Source: Proteromonas lacertae
Lineage: Eukaryota; Sar; Bigyra; Opalinata; Proteromonadidae
Direction: 5' to 3'
DNA length: 64,000 bases
Assembly: GCA_002245135.1 (NCBI GenBank)
Contig: NGBS01000586.1
Span: 62,001 to 126,000, forward strand
Shown here: positions 38,223 to 52,500 of the stretch, piece after piece
How the letters are laid out: the number at the start of each line of letters is the position of its first letter
Numbering within the stretch: the stretch's first letter is position 1
The notes under the pieces: generated by a model
Told to the model about the DNA's origin: nothing
What the model saw: the letters and a program-made list of their open reading frames with translations, nothing else
Database searches by the model: none
Made by a program: the position numbers and the translations under genes

Positions 38223-39315
38223 ATGAAAATTCTTCTCTTTATATGTTTATTCGTGTGTATCTTTTCCTTTAATTTAGATGATTTAAAGACGTGTATTATA
38301 AATATTCTTTTATTAATAGCATTTAAAGATGCTTTTGATAATGTGAAGTGTTTTCTCACATATCAGGAATATGCACCAAGAAAAATAAAAGAAAATCTAC
38401 AAAAAGAACTACTTGTGCATGATGAAGTTAGACAAAGTCTGATTAGAAGAATTTCATATTATGTAAACCTCCATTCGTATAAAATACATTCATTATTATC
38501 ATAATAGACCATCTGAAATTCTTAAAGTAAGTGTATATGGTTTATCGAAGACAGGAAAGACATTTACTTCAGAATTAATTATCAAATCAATATTCAAGCA
38601 AAATAGTCCAGGATATATAGTCTACAACATACCTTCAGATAATATATCACTTCAAAAACTAAAAACAATTTTAGAAGAATCTTTATTGAAAAGGATGAAA
38701 TTATGTCATGATGTCTTATTATTGGTAGTTGATGGCTTGACAAGTAAATATAAAGACCTTCTCGAAATGATTTCAATATCTGAAATGAGTGAAACAAAGA
38801 TAATAATACTGTTTTTATACACAATTTCAAATGATGAATATAATCAAATAAACAACACTAAAAATAGAAATTATAATTTTCTATTATATCATCCTTATTA
38901 TCCTGAAGATGTTAGAAATATACTGACTTATAGATGGAATGAATATTTATTAAATGAAAAGAGTCATTATAATTTAATTGATATAAAAATAGATGAATCA
39001 TTTTTTGAATTTATAGCTAAATCTACAACAAGGATCATTGAATATTATCAAGATGATTATTCACAGAATGTATTTGAAATAGATACAAAGATAATTAAAT
39101 CGATAGATAAGGTTTGCTCTTGTTTATTGAAGAATTTACCAATTCATTACTCCAAATTCTCTAAACTACAGATATCTTATGAAAATGAGTTTATTGCTCA
39201 ATTGTATAATAGTGTTGAAGATGAATATTCAGTTATGAAATCTAAAGAACCTATTGAAAATGTATTATCCAATATTTTATCAACAAATGTCATTGAATGT
39301 GATGTATTTAATTAG
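38223..39315 (+). CDS. Soluble torsin-like AAA+ ATPase with intact P-loop
   Basis: Third member of the torsin-like set. Signal peptide (MKILLFICLFVCIFSFN), introns at 38293-38319 and 38477-38507, then the Walker A motif VYGLSKTGKTFTSEL (GxxxxGKT). Walker B-like LCHDVLLLVVDGL is preceded by a Cys as in torsins; sensor-1-like KIIILFLYTISN follows, then LLYHPYYPEDVRNILTYRW, which aligns with FHPLTPAKNLEYLKQQW of the anchored paralogues at 16643-20238. The protein ends IECDVFN, stopping exactly where the paralogues go into their membrane span, so it should be soluble in the lumen. The catalytic Glu after the Walker B Asp is Gly here, so hydrolysis is uncertain. No retention signal seen. Confidence 0.62.
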
Positions 39316-39438
39316 TAATTTATGTTTTTATTTTGTTATTTTTGTATTTAGTTGAATGAATAAAGAGATATAAAACCAACAATGTTATTTAAGCTTGATT
39401 ACCTCAAATCTATATAATTTATATTTTGAATTATCTCA

Positions 39439-39883
39439 ATGACTATTGGTTGGGGTACAATTATCATGATAATACTGTTTGTATTATGTGGTCTAATAAT
39501 ATTTGCAGGACAATATACTGACTATTCAGGGTATCTTTCGTGTGATTTACAAATTTAGTCTTATTACGTTAGCAAGTGTGTTATTATGGATTGTTGTATT
39601 TGTAATACTGTTACTTTTGAGAAAAAATCCAAAGGATCCAGATTTTAAGCAATGGAATGTATATTGTTGTTATATTATTGTTGTTCCCTTAATAATTATA
39701 TAGGAGTATCAAAGAAAAGATATTGAATTATATGTCTTCTTTGCATTTATGGTGTTGAATCTAATTTTAGCTATTGTTGGTCTTATTGTTACTCATTTTT
39801 CAATTCCACTTTATGTATTATACACATGTAATATACTTAAATAGGGTTTTCATGTAGATGTAAAGTCTCATCGTTTAACATAG
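39439..39883 (+). CDS. Small three-span membrane protein, TMEM218-like
   Basis: About 113 residues. Span 1 is MIILFVLCGLIIFA, span 2 is ITLASVLLWIVVFVILLLL, followed by a hydrophilic RKNPKDPDFKQWNEYQRKD, and span 3 is FMVLNLILAIVGLIV, ending PLYGFHVDVKSHRLT. Introns at 39531-39558, 39659-39703 and 39815-39844. An alternative first intron (about 39481-39508) is possible but would destroy span 1. Size, span layout and the -PLY- end resemble TMEM218, a ciliary transition-zone protein. This would suit the nearby TTC29, but similarity is weak and other small membrane proteins remain possible. Confidence 0.45.
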
Positions 39884-40199
39884 AAATCATATTAAAATGA
39901 GATTATTTCATTAATTTAACAGAATATATATATGTAGTTATTTTATGTGTGTTGTGTAGTTATGAGTATTTCGATTTTTAAGTCAATTTCATATCTTAAA
40001 TCTCAGTTACTATAAAATAAACGTATATACCATCCTATTACTAAAAAAGTAAGACTTATGATTTTCAACTGTAAGGTATATATCGCGGATTTTTAAATAG
40101 AAAAATATTATGAAAAATGACAGTTATAAAATAACCCCCATAAAGTAACTCATCTTTGATATTTGTTGAATATTTCTCTAGTCTTTTGAATTTAAGAAG
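39884..40199 (+). other. Intergenic, nothing recognised
   Basis: About 316 bp of AT-rich sequence without coding character, ahead of the first surface-protein gene. It presumably contains that gene's promoter. No repeats shared with the spacers before the second and third paralogues were noticed by eye. Confidence 0.5.
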
Positions 40200-43100
40200 A
40201 TGAAATCTTTAGTTTATCTTGTGATGGTTATATGTATCATTTTATGTTATAGAATAAATAGTCTTAACTGGATTTTCATTTGCAGGATCTATAAGAGGAT
40301 CTGAAAATATCCTAAAATCTAACATTGCTGAATTTACTCCAAAGAAAGTATCAGATAGCAACATCTGTAACTATCAACCTCAACTGCCAGTAGCATCAGC
40401 AGCAGATGGAGATGTACTTTATTTGTTTAATGGAAAATATGTTAAAATCGCAAAACTCTCTCATCCAATGTTTGAGAAAGATGATATTGCTACTTTTGTC
40501 AGAGTATTGTGCAGTACAGAAATTGAAAGAATAGATATTAACAATCAAGTAAGAGGACCTACATACATTTTGAAAGAGCTTGTAATTGAAGACTATAAAT
40601 ACAAGTTTTCTAAAGAAGAAATTTTGAAATACGAACAGAATTTTACAGGATGTGATGTTACATACAATGTCACATATACAAAGAATGATGTTGAAAAACT
40701 TTGTCAAAATGTAAATAAATATATAAACGAGAAAATTAGCTTACTTGTAAATAAATTTCCAAAGTATATTTATTTGAATGGAAATATATTCATACAACCA
40801 CAGAGTATTTTATTTAATTGCTATATATATTTATTTAGGCAGTGCAAGAATGACTAAAATGATAAATGATATATCATTAGATTTACATTATTTTAATTCA
40901 CTCCATCTTTACATGTTGAATGAAGATTCTGCAGTTGGAATAATTAAAGACTATTATTATCTATATATTTTCAATAATAAATATAACGATGTAACTTATG
41001 ATGGATTTAAAGTTGAGAAACTTCCATTAAATGCTATTGATGATACAGGTATATGTTATTATGTTATATATTTATATATTAGAAGAAATGAGAGTATATT
41101 CAGTAGGTAATATTCAATGTACACAGTTAAAATCTTCAGATAATGTTGGTTATTGTTTTATGTATGATCAAACTCCAACTGCTGCAGAAATATTAGCATA
41201 TGGAGATGAAAAATCAACCAGTTGTATATATCCATATTTATTTATTATATAATAGTAAGTGAAAGTAGTGTTAAATCAACTATAGAGTCATATATAACAG
41301 AGAGAGTTAATGTTAATTTGGATGATATTTACAATGAATATTATCGTAATTTAGAAGAATGTTCTGGTAATATTTACCATCCTGAGAGTTTACCAACAAT
41401 GAGTGTGAATAATAACGATGTTAGTGGAAATGATTATGGTTCTAAGTAGTGTTAATTATTATCTCACTAATAAATATGTTACATATATGACAAAGACTAG
41501 AGGGTAATACATATTATCAACGACTAGTTTATGATGTGAGAATTACTAATGAGAACGAGTGTAATTCAACAATTACTATCGGTAAATTAAATGATCAATC
41601 ATCAGTAATATTCTTTTCTGATAGTTTCAGATACAGCGAAATTGATAAAGACAAATCGAGTTTAGAGTTCAAATATTACACTTGTGAGTATATATATCTA
41701 TTCTATTTCTTTTATTATATTATAGTCAATTGAAAGATATTGATACATCAGCAAAAACAACATATTATGAAGATTACTGTGCAGTAGTTAAGAATTCAAT
41801 TCACTCAGATTCAAACTGTAATGCTAAATTGACTGGTAGTACAATAGCTCTTGAATGTGAATATCAATTAACTGATAAAGATGGTAATAAATCACCTGTT
41901 GAATATTTAATTACTTTTACTAAAGATGATGAAGGGTCTAAAGGTATTGATAGAATAGTTTCAGAGTCAATTACATCATATCCAATACCGTTGAGACGAT
42001 CATTCATATTAAATGATGACTTTTATTCAGGAGATAATTATATTGGTTCAATTGATGAATATAGTAATAGTTTGAAAGTAGAGATATTTGATAAATATAT
42101 AGAACATTTTAGTATATATCAATTGTTGTTATTTTATCTAATAGGTAATTATTCATTCACATATTATAAAGGTAATGGATTGTGTTTATATATGAAACCA
42201 TCATCTAAAGATGAAATTTATACATATTATGGATTTAGTAATAATAACAATTTTCCATTGTTAGGAACTTCTAGTGATAAAGTTACATTTATATCAAAAG
42301 ATGAAGAGTTCAGAATATTAAAGAATAGAACATTAAGTCATTTGAATTACATATTCAATTACAACACAGAATTGGATTTAGTTGGACAAAGTGGAAAATT
42401 GACTTACTAAAGATACTGAAAATGAGAATTACAATTATGTAGTGTTGTTAAGTGATAAAAAGTTAAGTATTATTAAATCTTATAAAACAGAAGATGGATT
42501 TGATACATATAAATTAATATATAATATTCAAGCTGTTAATAATAATCCATATGTAATCAATGTTACTGGTTTAGATTATTCAGCAAGTACTTTCAAATTA
42601 TCCAATCATACATGTTATACTACAGAACAAGAAGTAGAAGAAGATGGTAAGAAAGAGGAATGTGGAAATTATAACAAGATTTATACATATAATGAGAAGA
42701 TAAAGACATATTCAAAATTAAATGAAACAATTCTTGAAGTACCATTTGTTACTAACATAAGATATAGTGATGGTGATCATCTAACAATAAAAATAGATGA
42801 TGTTAGTATTTACATTTATAAAAAAGGTATATATATTATTACATTATATACTTTCTCTAGATAAAAGTGAAATTGATAAAAAAATAGCAGAAAGTTTAAG
42901 AACATATAAAATGAAAGATCATACATATGGTATTTATAGTGAAGAAGGTAGTTCTATTTCATTTTTTGGTGTATCTCCTGCTTACATGTTCAATTTCTAC
43001 TATTCAGACAGTATTAATAATTGTGGAATAACTACTAATCAAATTAATCAATTTATTGAAACTTCTGATAATTATACTACATTTAAAACAGAAACTAATG

Positions 43101-44895
43101 ACAACTATCAAGATTTATATGAATTCTGCTTTTCAGTTAGATTTGATGATAAAAGTGTATATTGTGCTGGAAGAATCATATGAAGGTAATGTTTTAATTG
43201 ATGAATATGTAAATGCAGCACCATTAGTTTTATTACCAAGTGTTAGTATATGAATATATTTCATTTTATATATTATAGCTTTCAGTTCAATCAAAAGCAA
43301 TATGAGTGAAATAATTGATAAATGTTCAACAAACTTTAAGAAGGCAATTAATGAAAAAGCTGAAGAAAGCAAATATAGTAATAAATGTAATAATGGAAAT
43401 AGATTACTATTTGAAGAGGAGATATTGCTTAACGTTCAAAATAAACAAAGTAAAGCTGAAAATGCTGCTGAAGAAGATAATAATAATAATAAAGATACAA
43501 ATACTCAAGAAGATGTAACTACTCCAGAAGTTGATGATTCAAAACCTGCAATAAATAAGACATGTGCTGGTTATTATGAAACTTCAGAAATTGAATCAAA
43601 ACTTTCATATTCTTATTATGGTATATTCTTAACAAATACAAAGATGATTATTGATGTTAGATATGAAAAAGTTAATGATAATACTAAAGAGAAGAAATAT
43701 GTTTATAATGTTATTCTTTATAATGATAGTATATATTAATATTTTAATATGTATTTCATATAGAAGAATCATCATCAGTACATATTCAATTAAGAAAATT
43801 AGATACTGTTGAAAGTAAGTTGGTATATAAGGCTAATGATGAAGAAAAATCATTTGAAGAATTAGATAATGATGATAGTAATAAAGATGATTTCTTTAAA
43901 GATAACAAACCAGAGATATTTAGCATAACAAACACATCAATAATACTTAAGAATGTAGGTGATATAAAAGAAGTTAATTTAACTATAGCTGATACAGAAA
44001 AGGTATTAAACTTATCAGTTGTAGCATTCCATCCAAAGCCAATACCAAATGATGTTAATTTCTTTGATTCTTTCACAGAAAATAATAATCAATATTATGT
44101 ATATAAGGTTTATGATACATTATTTGTACAATTAGTTTACAGTGAGAATGGTACTTATTTAGTAGAATTTGGTTCTAATCGATATTTAACTACTTCAAAA
44201 AGAATATTAATTGATATTAGTAAAATTAGTAATAGATATGTTTTATTACAGACTGGTGAAATAGCTAAAAAGGATGAAGATAATAACTTCAGTGCAGAAA
44301 GTGCTGTTCAAAGTCCAAAGCCAGAACCAAAACAACCAGATGAAATAGTTGAAGTAGCAGAAACTAAAACAAATGAAGTATCAAATGAAGTAAAAAATGA
44401 AATTAACAGTATTCCAACTCAAGCGCCAGCTACTGAAATTGTTGTAGAGAAAGAAAAATCTGTTGGAGGAAATGGTATTGCATTGATTGTAATATTTACA
44501 CTCATTATCATCGTTGTAGTTGCATTTGTTATAATTGGTGTATTTGTTCCACCAAAATATTACAGTAAATACTTTAACAAATCCAAAGTGGATGAAGGTG
44601 ATAAACCAACCTATGATCCTGTTGAAGAATTCCATAATCCAGCTGAAGTAGATAATAAGCCAATGCAAGTGGAGATGGTTGAAACAAAACCAGTAGAAGA
44701 AGAACAACCTAAAGCAGATGAAGCAAAACCTGTTGAAGAAACTACAGCAGTAAAACCACAATTATTAGAACCAAAACCAGCAGATGAACCAAAGCCTGAA
44801 CCACCAAATTCTACTGAAGAAAGTAAACCAGAAGAAGTAAAACCGACTGGCAGACAGGAAAGCCTGAAGAAACAAAACCAACTGATAGTAATTAG
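40200..44895 (+). CDS. Large type I membrane protein, repeat family member D
   Basis: First of three tandem paralogues. Signal peptide MKSLVYLVMVICIILCY, a Cys-containing, Asn/Lys/Tyr-rich ectodomain of about 1,250 residues, a membrane span (IALIVIFTLIIIVVVAFVII) and a Pro/Glu/Lys-rich cytosolic tail of KPxE units. Nine short introns. The ectodomain contains recurrent units about 1 kb apart, with cores such as NKYVTYMTKTRG...YQRLVYDV (41460-41540), YKLIYNIQAVNNNPYVINV (42500-42570) and YYGIFLTNTKMIIDVRYEK (43612-43670). Frame breaks of one base occur near 41447, 41501, 42395, 43170 and 44870. With the last corrected, the tail ends KPEETKPTDSN at TAG 44895; uncorrected it gains an implausible hydrophobic end at 44935. 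Role unknown; I would expect adhesion or recognition. Confidence 0.6.
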
Positions 44896-45124
44896 TCACA
44901 ATTTAATTATTATTATCATTTTATTATATCCATGATATTATACTTACTATTAATATTGTTTTTTTTTGATTTAATGAGATAGAAATAAGGAATTTCATAT
45001 ATGGAGAATTTTTGAAATTTTTAAAAAATACAATACAACCATTAATACACTGTATTAATTGAAATTTTTGTTATTTACTCATATTGTCAAATGAGTAATC
45101 CCTGTTATATTTTCTACTTGGGTT

Positions 45125-48100
45125 ATGTATATATTCCATTTATGCTTGTTAGACTTTCTCTCGATAGTCAACTGTATGAAAGAAAATCCAATAGTCCAAA
45201 GTTCATTCAGAGAAAACGTGGAATCGAGCTTGATAAAACCAAAAGCTAATAATGATGATGGTAGTTCCAAAAATATACCAACAGGTTTTATAAATAATGG
45301 CAACTTCGAAATATTACAGCTATTAAATGGAACTCACATGTGTATTGTTTCATATGATGAAAAATCACCAAAGAAAATTTCAGATACAAAATCATTAGTA
45401 AAATTAATCAAACGGAAGAAAAAGGAGTAGAATTATTAGGAATTGATGGAAATTACTCATTATTCAAATTTTCTAATGAGGATCCATTAACAGGCTGTAA
45501 TTTCAATACATCACAAACCTACACTTATTCGTATGTATTTACATGTTATTACACTCTATAGAGAAGTAAAAGAACAATGTGATGGAATAGTAAGACGAAT
45601 TGAAGGATTGCTAAAAAATGATATTGATTTTCAAGGAGTAAATGATTTAAGTATTATTCTATTATATATATTCTTTGTTTAGGTCTTTCAGAGGTTAACC
45701 ATATTATTGAAAATATTCAATTAGAGTTATACCCAATTAAATCCAAAAGTTTTATGCTTTTAGTTGAAGAAGAACATCAACTGACTTTAATGTCAAATAT
45801 CAATAATTTTATGTATCTTTATAGTTGTGAAAATGATTATAATTGTAATTTGGAAAAGAGTGAATCTGGTATAATTACAGATGAAGATGAATATACTCAG
45901 TTTATGTATACTGGACTTCAGTGTAGTATGTTATATCCAGAAGATTATAAGATATATTGTGAATCAAAAAACATGGATTTGGGAATATTACATCGTCTTA
46001 TCTCTCTTTACAATACTACTTTGAGTATAATATAATAGCATAATTATAATGTATATAGAATCATCTAGAGATGTTCAATATTCTACAGAAGTGTTCATCC
46101 AACAGCATGCTGAGAAGAATATAAATGAATTTATTGATTCTATAAAAGATGGTTTAAACAAAACTACAATTAAAGAGAATAACAATTTAGTAGAATATAA
46201 ATTACCAGAAATAAAATTAGTAAAAACAGAAGGATATGATTATGGCAGTTACAGTGAAGATAAAAGAATTTATTTAACTAATAATTATTATGTGGAAATC
46301 GATAAGAATACTAAATCATTAATAAGAAGAGTATATGATGTTGAAATAAAAGAAGAAGAAAAATGTAATACATATAAAGATGAAAAGATATTAAAGACTT
46401 TTAAAATAGATTTTAAAGGATTAAAATATGAAGAATCAGGTGAAATTCCTTCTGACGAAGAGATTTTTAATACATATGCACCATGTAATTTGACAAGCAG
46501 ATTCTACAGCTGCTCGTATATTTAAATTATTATTTTACATCATTAGAGAACTTAATAATGCCTGTAATAGTTTGTTTAATAACTTATGTGGAAAAACAAT
46601 ACTTGATCCATTTACATTAGAAAAGAGAGATAATGAATATGTTAGAAAAGATAGTTCTGGTAATAATTTAAAGATATCAAGTATTATTTTCTTATTATTT
46701 TATGTATAGATTCTGCTGAAGTGACTAAGATAGTAAATGGATTATATTTTACATCATATCCAATTGCATCTGGAGTAATCGTAGATATAGGAAGTATTAA
46801 AGTATACATGGCATATGATAGAGAACTAGGTAGGTTTTATGAAAATAAATATTCCATTTCAAATGAAGTTTTGAATGAAACAATTGTACATTATAGTATG
46901 TGTAGTATAAATATATTTAAATAGGCAATTATTCTAGTTTGGAAGATAATATTTGGCTTTTCAGAAAAGCAGATAATCCAAATAAAATATATAATGGTTT
47001 AAATTATCCAAATTGGAATAAAAGAGAAGAATATGAAGCTGAGACTTTTAGAAGTATATACAACATATATTTGTTTTTAATATTTTCTAGATGGTGATGA
47101 TGCAATTAACAGATATAGAAACGATTATATAAATGGTATTAAAAGAATAATTGGAGAAAAATTAGTAAAGACATCATATTATGGATATTATCATGGTAAT
47201 AATTATGTTTTTTTATTAGGAGAAAAACAGCTTGCATTTGTATTTAGTAACACTGCAAAGAATTATAAAAATGATGATGTTTTTAAATTGATATATAATT
47301 ACGAATTAGTGGATGGTAATCCTCATATATTGAATGTAACAAGTTTGGATTATATAAAATCATCATTTTTATTATCTCCAACTACAGCAACAGCTATATG
47401 TGGGGGAAATGAATTTAATACATCAATTCCTCACAGTTTAAATGATAGTACATGTGAAATTGAAATTGAAAAACTTACATGTTTTTATTCAACTCCATTT
47501 ATTGTTACTATTAATGTGTATGAAAGCTATGATGATAAAATATATGATATTCATTCAAAGTATTTTAATTTTGTACTAATGAAAAGATGTATTATATTTA
47601 TTCTATTTATTTAAATAGCTCGTTCATTGATGAATAGAATGATTGATTCTCCACTACAAACAACTCCAATTACTTCTCACACATTCGCAATTATTAATGA
47701 TAATAGTATAAATGCAATTACTCCAGGATTTATATATGAAAGATCTGGAAAATGTGGAGAAAATACTGTTCATAATATTACTGAGTTTAAAGATGAAGAT
47801 AGTTATACTGTAATTAACAGTAGTTCAAAAGAAGTTCGTTATTGTTTAAATGTTACATATGATGTTAATAGTGCATATTGTACTTATGATAAACCTACCA
47901 ATAATAGATTTATAAGTTTATACAGTGATGAGTATAACAGATATCCAAAGAAGAGTATTAGTTATATTTTATATTCATATTTAGGATTTGAATCAATAAT
48001 GGAGAGTATAAACGCTACATTTGATGAATGTTTGAATGAAACATTAGAAAGAGCTGATAAATGGGTTAGTGATATTCTGAATCAATGTAATAATGAAGTG

Positions 48101-49373
48101 AAGGCAAAAAGTATAGAAAAAAAAAGAAAAGTATTTTCAGGATTAATTGAAGATGATGATGATGAAAGAATGTTAGAAAATCCAACCAAACCTGATACTG
48201 ACATTGCAGGAATATATGAATATGGAAGTGTTGTTAATAGCAAAAATGAAATATATCAAGGTTATTTCATTACTCCCACAAATTTAATATACATTTCAAA
48301 AAGAAAAGACTGTAGTAATGTAAGAGACAAAGATGGGATAAAAAATTGTGAAATAAAATACATATATGACATAGATATTCAAAATAATGTTATTGAATGG
48401 GATGATGATGGTTTTAACAGGAATATTAGTTTTATTCACTACAGTATTAATAGTAAATATCATAAACAATTTATAAAAGATTTTGTAAATGGAAAAATAG
48501 AAGATCCATTTGATGTAACAAAACCTAAAATCGAATCTAAGGATAATAATGTTATTAAAATAAGTGGTATAAGTAAAAACCCATTGACATTCACAAGATA
48601 TAGTATTTTATTATTACTTTTATATTATAGATACAACTATTGTAAATTCATTATCAGAAATAGCTATTGGCATCAAAAACATACCAGCTCCCAAAAGTTT
48701 TTATGATAAAGTTACTACTGATGATATTGATTATTATGCTTGGGGATTTGGAAATGAAAGATTCTCAATGACAATTAGTAAAGAGATGAGCTCAATATCA
48801 TCTACTCCAGGTATAGTAGAAAAATATAAATATTATTTATTTAATGATAATAAATGTAGAAAATTATCTAATGAATATATTACATCTTCAGAAATAATTG
48901 ATTGTGATAATAATTATAATACAACATTTAATTCAGTTGAAACAACAATTCAAAAAGAAATAGGAAGCTTGAATTTAGAAATATATTCTTATTTGAGTAA
49001 TTTACCGAATGTAACACAAGAAGATAATTATAGAGATGAAGAAATTCCATCAGATAATGATAATAATGGTGATGATGAAACAGAAGACTTTTATGAAGGA
49101 AGTGATGGATATGTAATTGGCAAAGATGAAGATGATGGTTTATCTGGTGGTGAAATAGCAGCAATTGTTATAGCCTGTGTTGTATTTGTTTGTATTATCA
49201 TCGCAATCGTATATTTCTGTGCTTGTAGAAGAAAAAAAGAAAAGCATGTATCAAGTGGACCATATGAAGATGCTCCTGCTAGTATTTATACTCATAAAGT
49301 ATCAGTTAATGGTGATAAAGTTGAAGGATTTCAACCTAAAGCTAATAAATCATTCATTACAGTTAAAGCATAA
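45125..49373 (+). CDS. Large type I membrane protein, repeat family member E
   Basis: Second tandem paralogue, best preserved. Signal peptide MYIFHLCLLDFLSIVNC, about four units in the ectodomain, an acidic stalk (DEEIPSDNDNNGDDETED), the span EIAAIVIACVVFVCIIIAIVYF, a CACRRKK stop-transfer and a short tail ending NKSFITVKA. Nine introns of about 28-38 nt keep the frame; only one frame break is needed (near 45410, an A run). Unit cores: RIYLTNNYYVEIDKNTKSLI (46267), FKLIYNYELVDGNPHILNVT (47282) and YQGYFITPTNLIYISKRKDC (48254). Cys and N-glycosylation motifs (N-x-S/T) are frequent, in keeping with a secreted fold. I recognise no known domain. Confidence 0.68.
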
Positions 49374-49575
49374 ATATACAATGCTATTATTATTATTATT
49401 ATACTGAATTTGAAATGTTTTTGTTGATATTCACATATATCATCTTCTGTAGTAAGTTTATGTTGATTTAGAATACTTATTGAGAAAAGAGAATAAAAAA
49501 CAAAAAACACTCTAAAACGGCTAGTTTCTACAGTTATTTTTCTTTTTTAATTCCAAAAGCGAAGCACTCAATAGA

Positions 49576-52500
49576 ATGACCCAAATTCATCAAACATTAT
49601 TTTATGTATATCCTATACTTATTTTATCATAGTATTTATTTTATTTATCGTTTTTGTCAAAATTGATGGCTTAGATATTAATCGTTCCAATAGTATAATT
49701 ATGTTCTATTTATTTTGAATAGATAAATTTTCACAACAATCGTCGAAATCTTCTGATTTACACAACATTCCTTATGGTGCTTTTATTAGTTCACCTTCTT
49801 ATTTATTGTCACAAAAATTATTTGGAATAATTTCTTACTCCAATTCAGGTAACTCAAGAGAAACTAACAAAATTAGTGTATTCTTACCATACAGAGAGTA
49901 GTAATTTTACAGATAAACCAAATGATGTAATACTTGATCATTTAGATAGTCAAAACTCCTTTATTTATATACCTAACACTATTTTATCGTCATTTGGAGA
50001 AGGCTGTGAAGTAGAAGGTAATTATCATATAATAAAGTATGTTTTAAATTATAATATATATAGAAATTTAATAAATAAATGCGAAGAAGTCAATGAATTT
50101 GTTAATTCCACAATAAATGATTACACACCGGATCTTATTCAGTACAATGCTACCCATATAATAACAGATGATACTTCCAATCGAAGTAATACCACGCAGT
50201 TCAGAAGAAGTCGATCATTTACTCAAAACCATGAATTACGATTTTTATCCAATGAAATGTGATAGTTGTAGTGGAATTATTGATAATACTTATATGGTAT
50301 TGTTAGATGATAAAATAATCTCTGTTACAATGAATTCTGAAAAAGATTATGAAATTAACAATGAAATGATGAAAATATCCTCTAATAATTCAATTTCCAA
50401 TATAAAAAATCATAATCTATACTGTACAATGTTAGATGAAGAAGACACAGTGATTTATTGTATAAAGAGTGATGAAAAGAAAGATAATATAATAGAGATT
50501 ATATTAACAGGAAAAACACTAAAAATTGAATCAAAGAGCCATGTTGTGGATGAATATATAAAATATATACATGAAATCACTCACAATACCATAAAATATT
50601 TCCAAAACATTTCATCAACAACTGCAAAGAGATACTTGTATGAGAAGAAGAATCAAAAAGACATTACCATTAATACATATCCATTGATGAGTGAAAAATC
50701 ATCGTTTATTGATTCAAAAGATAATGAATAAATATGTGATAGTGAATGGTAGAAATATAATGAAATTAGAATCAATTGAAAAGGTTGATAGTAGTAATAA
50801 TTATACAATGATAAATTATCATATAGAGTTAGATACTGATTATTTAAAGAATGAAGGTAGTTATAGTGTTTTAGATGGAGATATATACTACTTTATGATG
50901 TCTAAAGATGAAAATATCTATTACAAATCCAATATACCACCAACTGGAAGTATTAATTATGATGAACTAATAAAATCAACATTTGAAGATGAGAAAATAA
51001 TCATTCAAAAATCGATTGATTCAATAAATGAAATGGTAAATGAAGTTACACTTTCAGTTGAACAATATAATATAAGATATGGAATAGTAAATATAGAAGA
51101 AGAAAATGGTAATATAATTTTAGTGATTTACACTGGTAATGATGAATATGTAGAGATGTATAATGTGGAGAATAATTTGTTCAAATTAGTGTATAAATTA
51201 GATAAAATAGAAGAAGTAAAAAACAAATATAATGTTGAAAGATTAAATGAAGATAAATCTCAAATCAAGTTTGCTTCTAATTCACCATATATCAAGAAAT
51301 GTAATAATGCATTTGATTCATCTAAGTCATATTCCATAAAAGAAATAAAAGAGATTTGTCCAACAATAATAGAATCATTTGTCAATAAGAATATGAATTT
51401 GAAATTACCATTTACACTTGAATCAACAGTGAAGATTAATGAAGATAAACATATCATTAAGAAAACTCATAATTGAAAGAACAAATGAGAAAACAGTTGA
51501 GAGATTATTAAATGATGAAAATAGAATAGAATTGATAGAGAATATAATCAATACATCATTACAAACAACAAAAATCAATTTAGCGAATAAATATGAAATG
51601 AAAAACGATGTGAATAAGTTAATATATTATTTATCATCTAAATATGTTATGAGTATTAATTATGATAGTTATTGTAGTGTTTATATTGATAAAATCAATA
51701 AAACATTATTAAGGAATGAAATAACTACATTTGTAGAGTCTAAAGATGATAAAGATAATAATAATAAGGAGAATTATAACTGTTTCAACTTTAAAGACAA
51801 TGAAAAGTATGTTTATTGCTTGAAATACTCAATGAAGAATGACTTCTTAGATATAAGTAGTATTTTGGATGATAAATTATTTGATCATTTCATTAGAAGA
51901 GAGAATGATAAAGAAATAAGAATAGATGAAGTTAAAGAATTAAAGGATTGTTATGTAAACATCAAAAAAATAATTCAGAATGAGATAGAAAAAGAGAAAG
52001 AGATAAATGAAAAATATGAAGAGATATTATTAAAGAATAACAATAGAATAATGATGAATAAAGAGAAGATGATAAAGACAAATGATGTTGAAAATGAAAA
52101 TGAAGAAAAAGATGGTGATAAGTTAGTTGAAGTATATGGTATTTATGAAAGTAATAATAATAATAATAATGGTTATTATAAGGGATTATATATTTCTAAT
52201 ACTCACTTATATCATACCATTAAAATCAATAGAAATACACTTCAAATATCATACGATATATCAATCATTAGAAATGAAGAAATGTATAAAATAAAGATAT
52301 TGAACATTGATGAAAAGAATACTGGTTTGTATAACGAAAATAATGAATTTAAACAAATACAAGTGAATGATATTCCAACACAATTTACTGAATTATTAAT
52401 GCCTATAGCTGTAGGTAAAGAGTATGAAATGAAAATATCAGATAAACACTACATTTTGCAGATCAAAGATTCATTATCTGTTGATTTAATCAAGTGTAAT

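Noticed and set aside
39480-39508. Alternative first intron in the TMEM218-like gene
   Set aside because: It fits the donor/acceptor pattern and keeps a frame, but would remove most of the first membrane span; kept only as an alternative.
44870-44935. Hydrophobic C-terminal anchor on surface protein D
   Set aside because: It arises only after a one-base break; the alternative frame continues the KPEE repeat and ends at TAG 44895.
49616-49640. A second U12-type intron in gene F (ATATCCTATA)
   Set aside because: Using it does not restore the frame and there is no TTCCTTAAC-like branch site before the acceptor.
560-51480. Programmed +1 frameshifting at stop codons, as in Euplotes
   Set aside because: Several breaks could be read by skipping one base at the stop, but in VPS8 (32387), Hsp70 (23713), the torsin-like gene (17590) and the coil (655) homology or an intact repeat puts the shift well before the stop. 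Breaks of the opposite sense also occur, and no shared slippery motif is seen.
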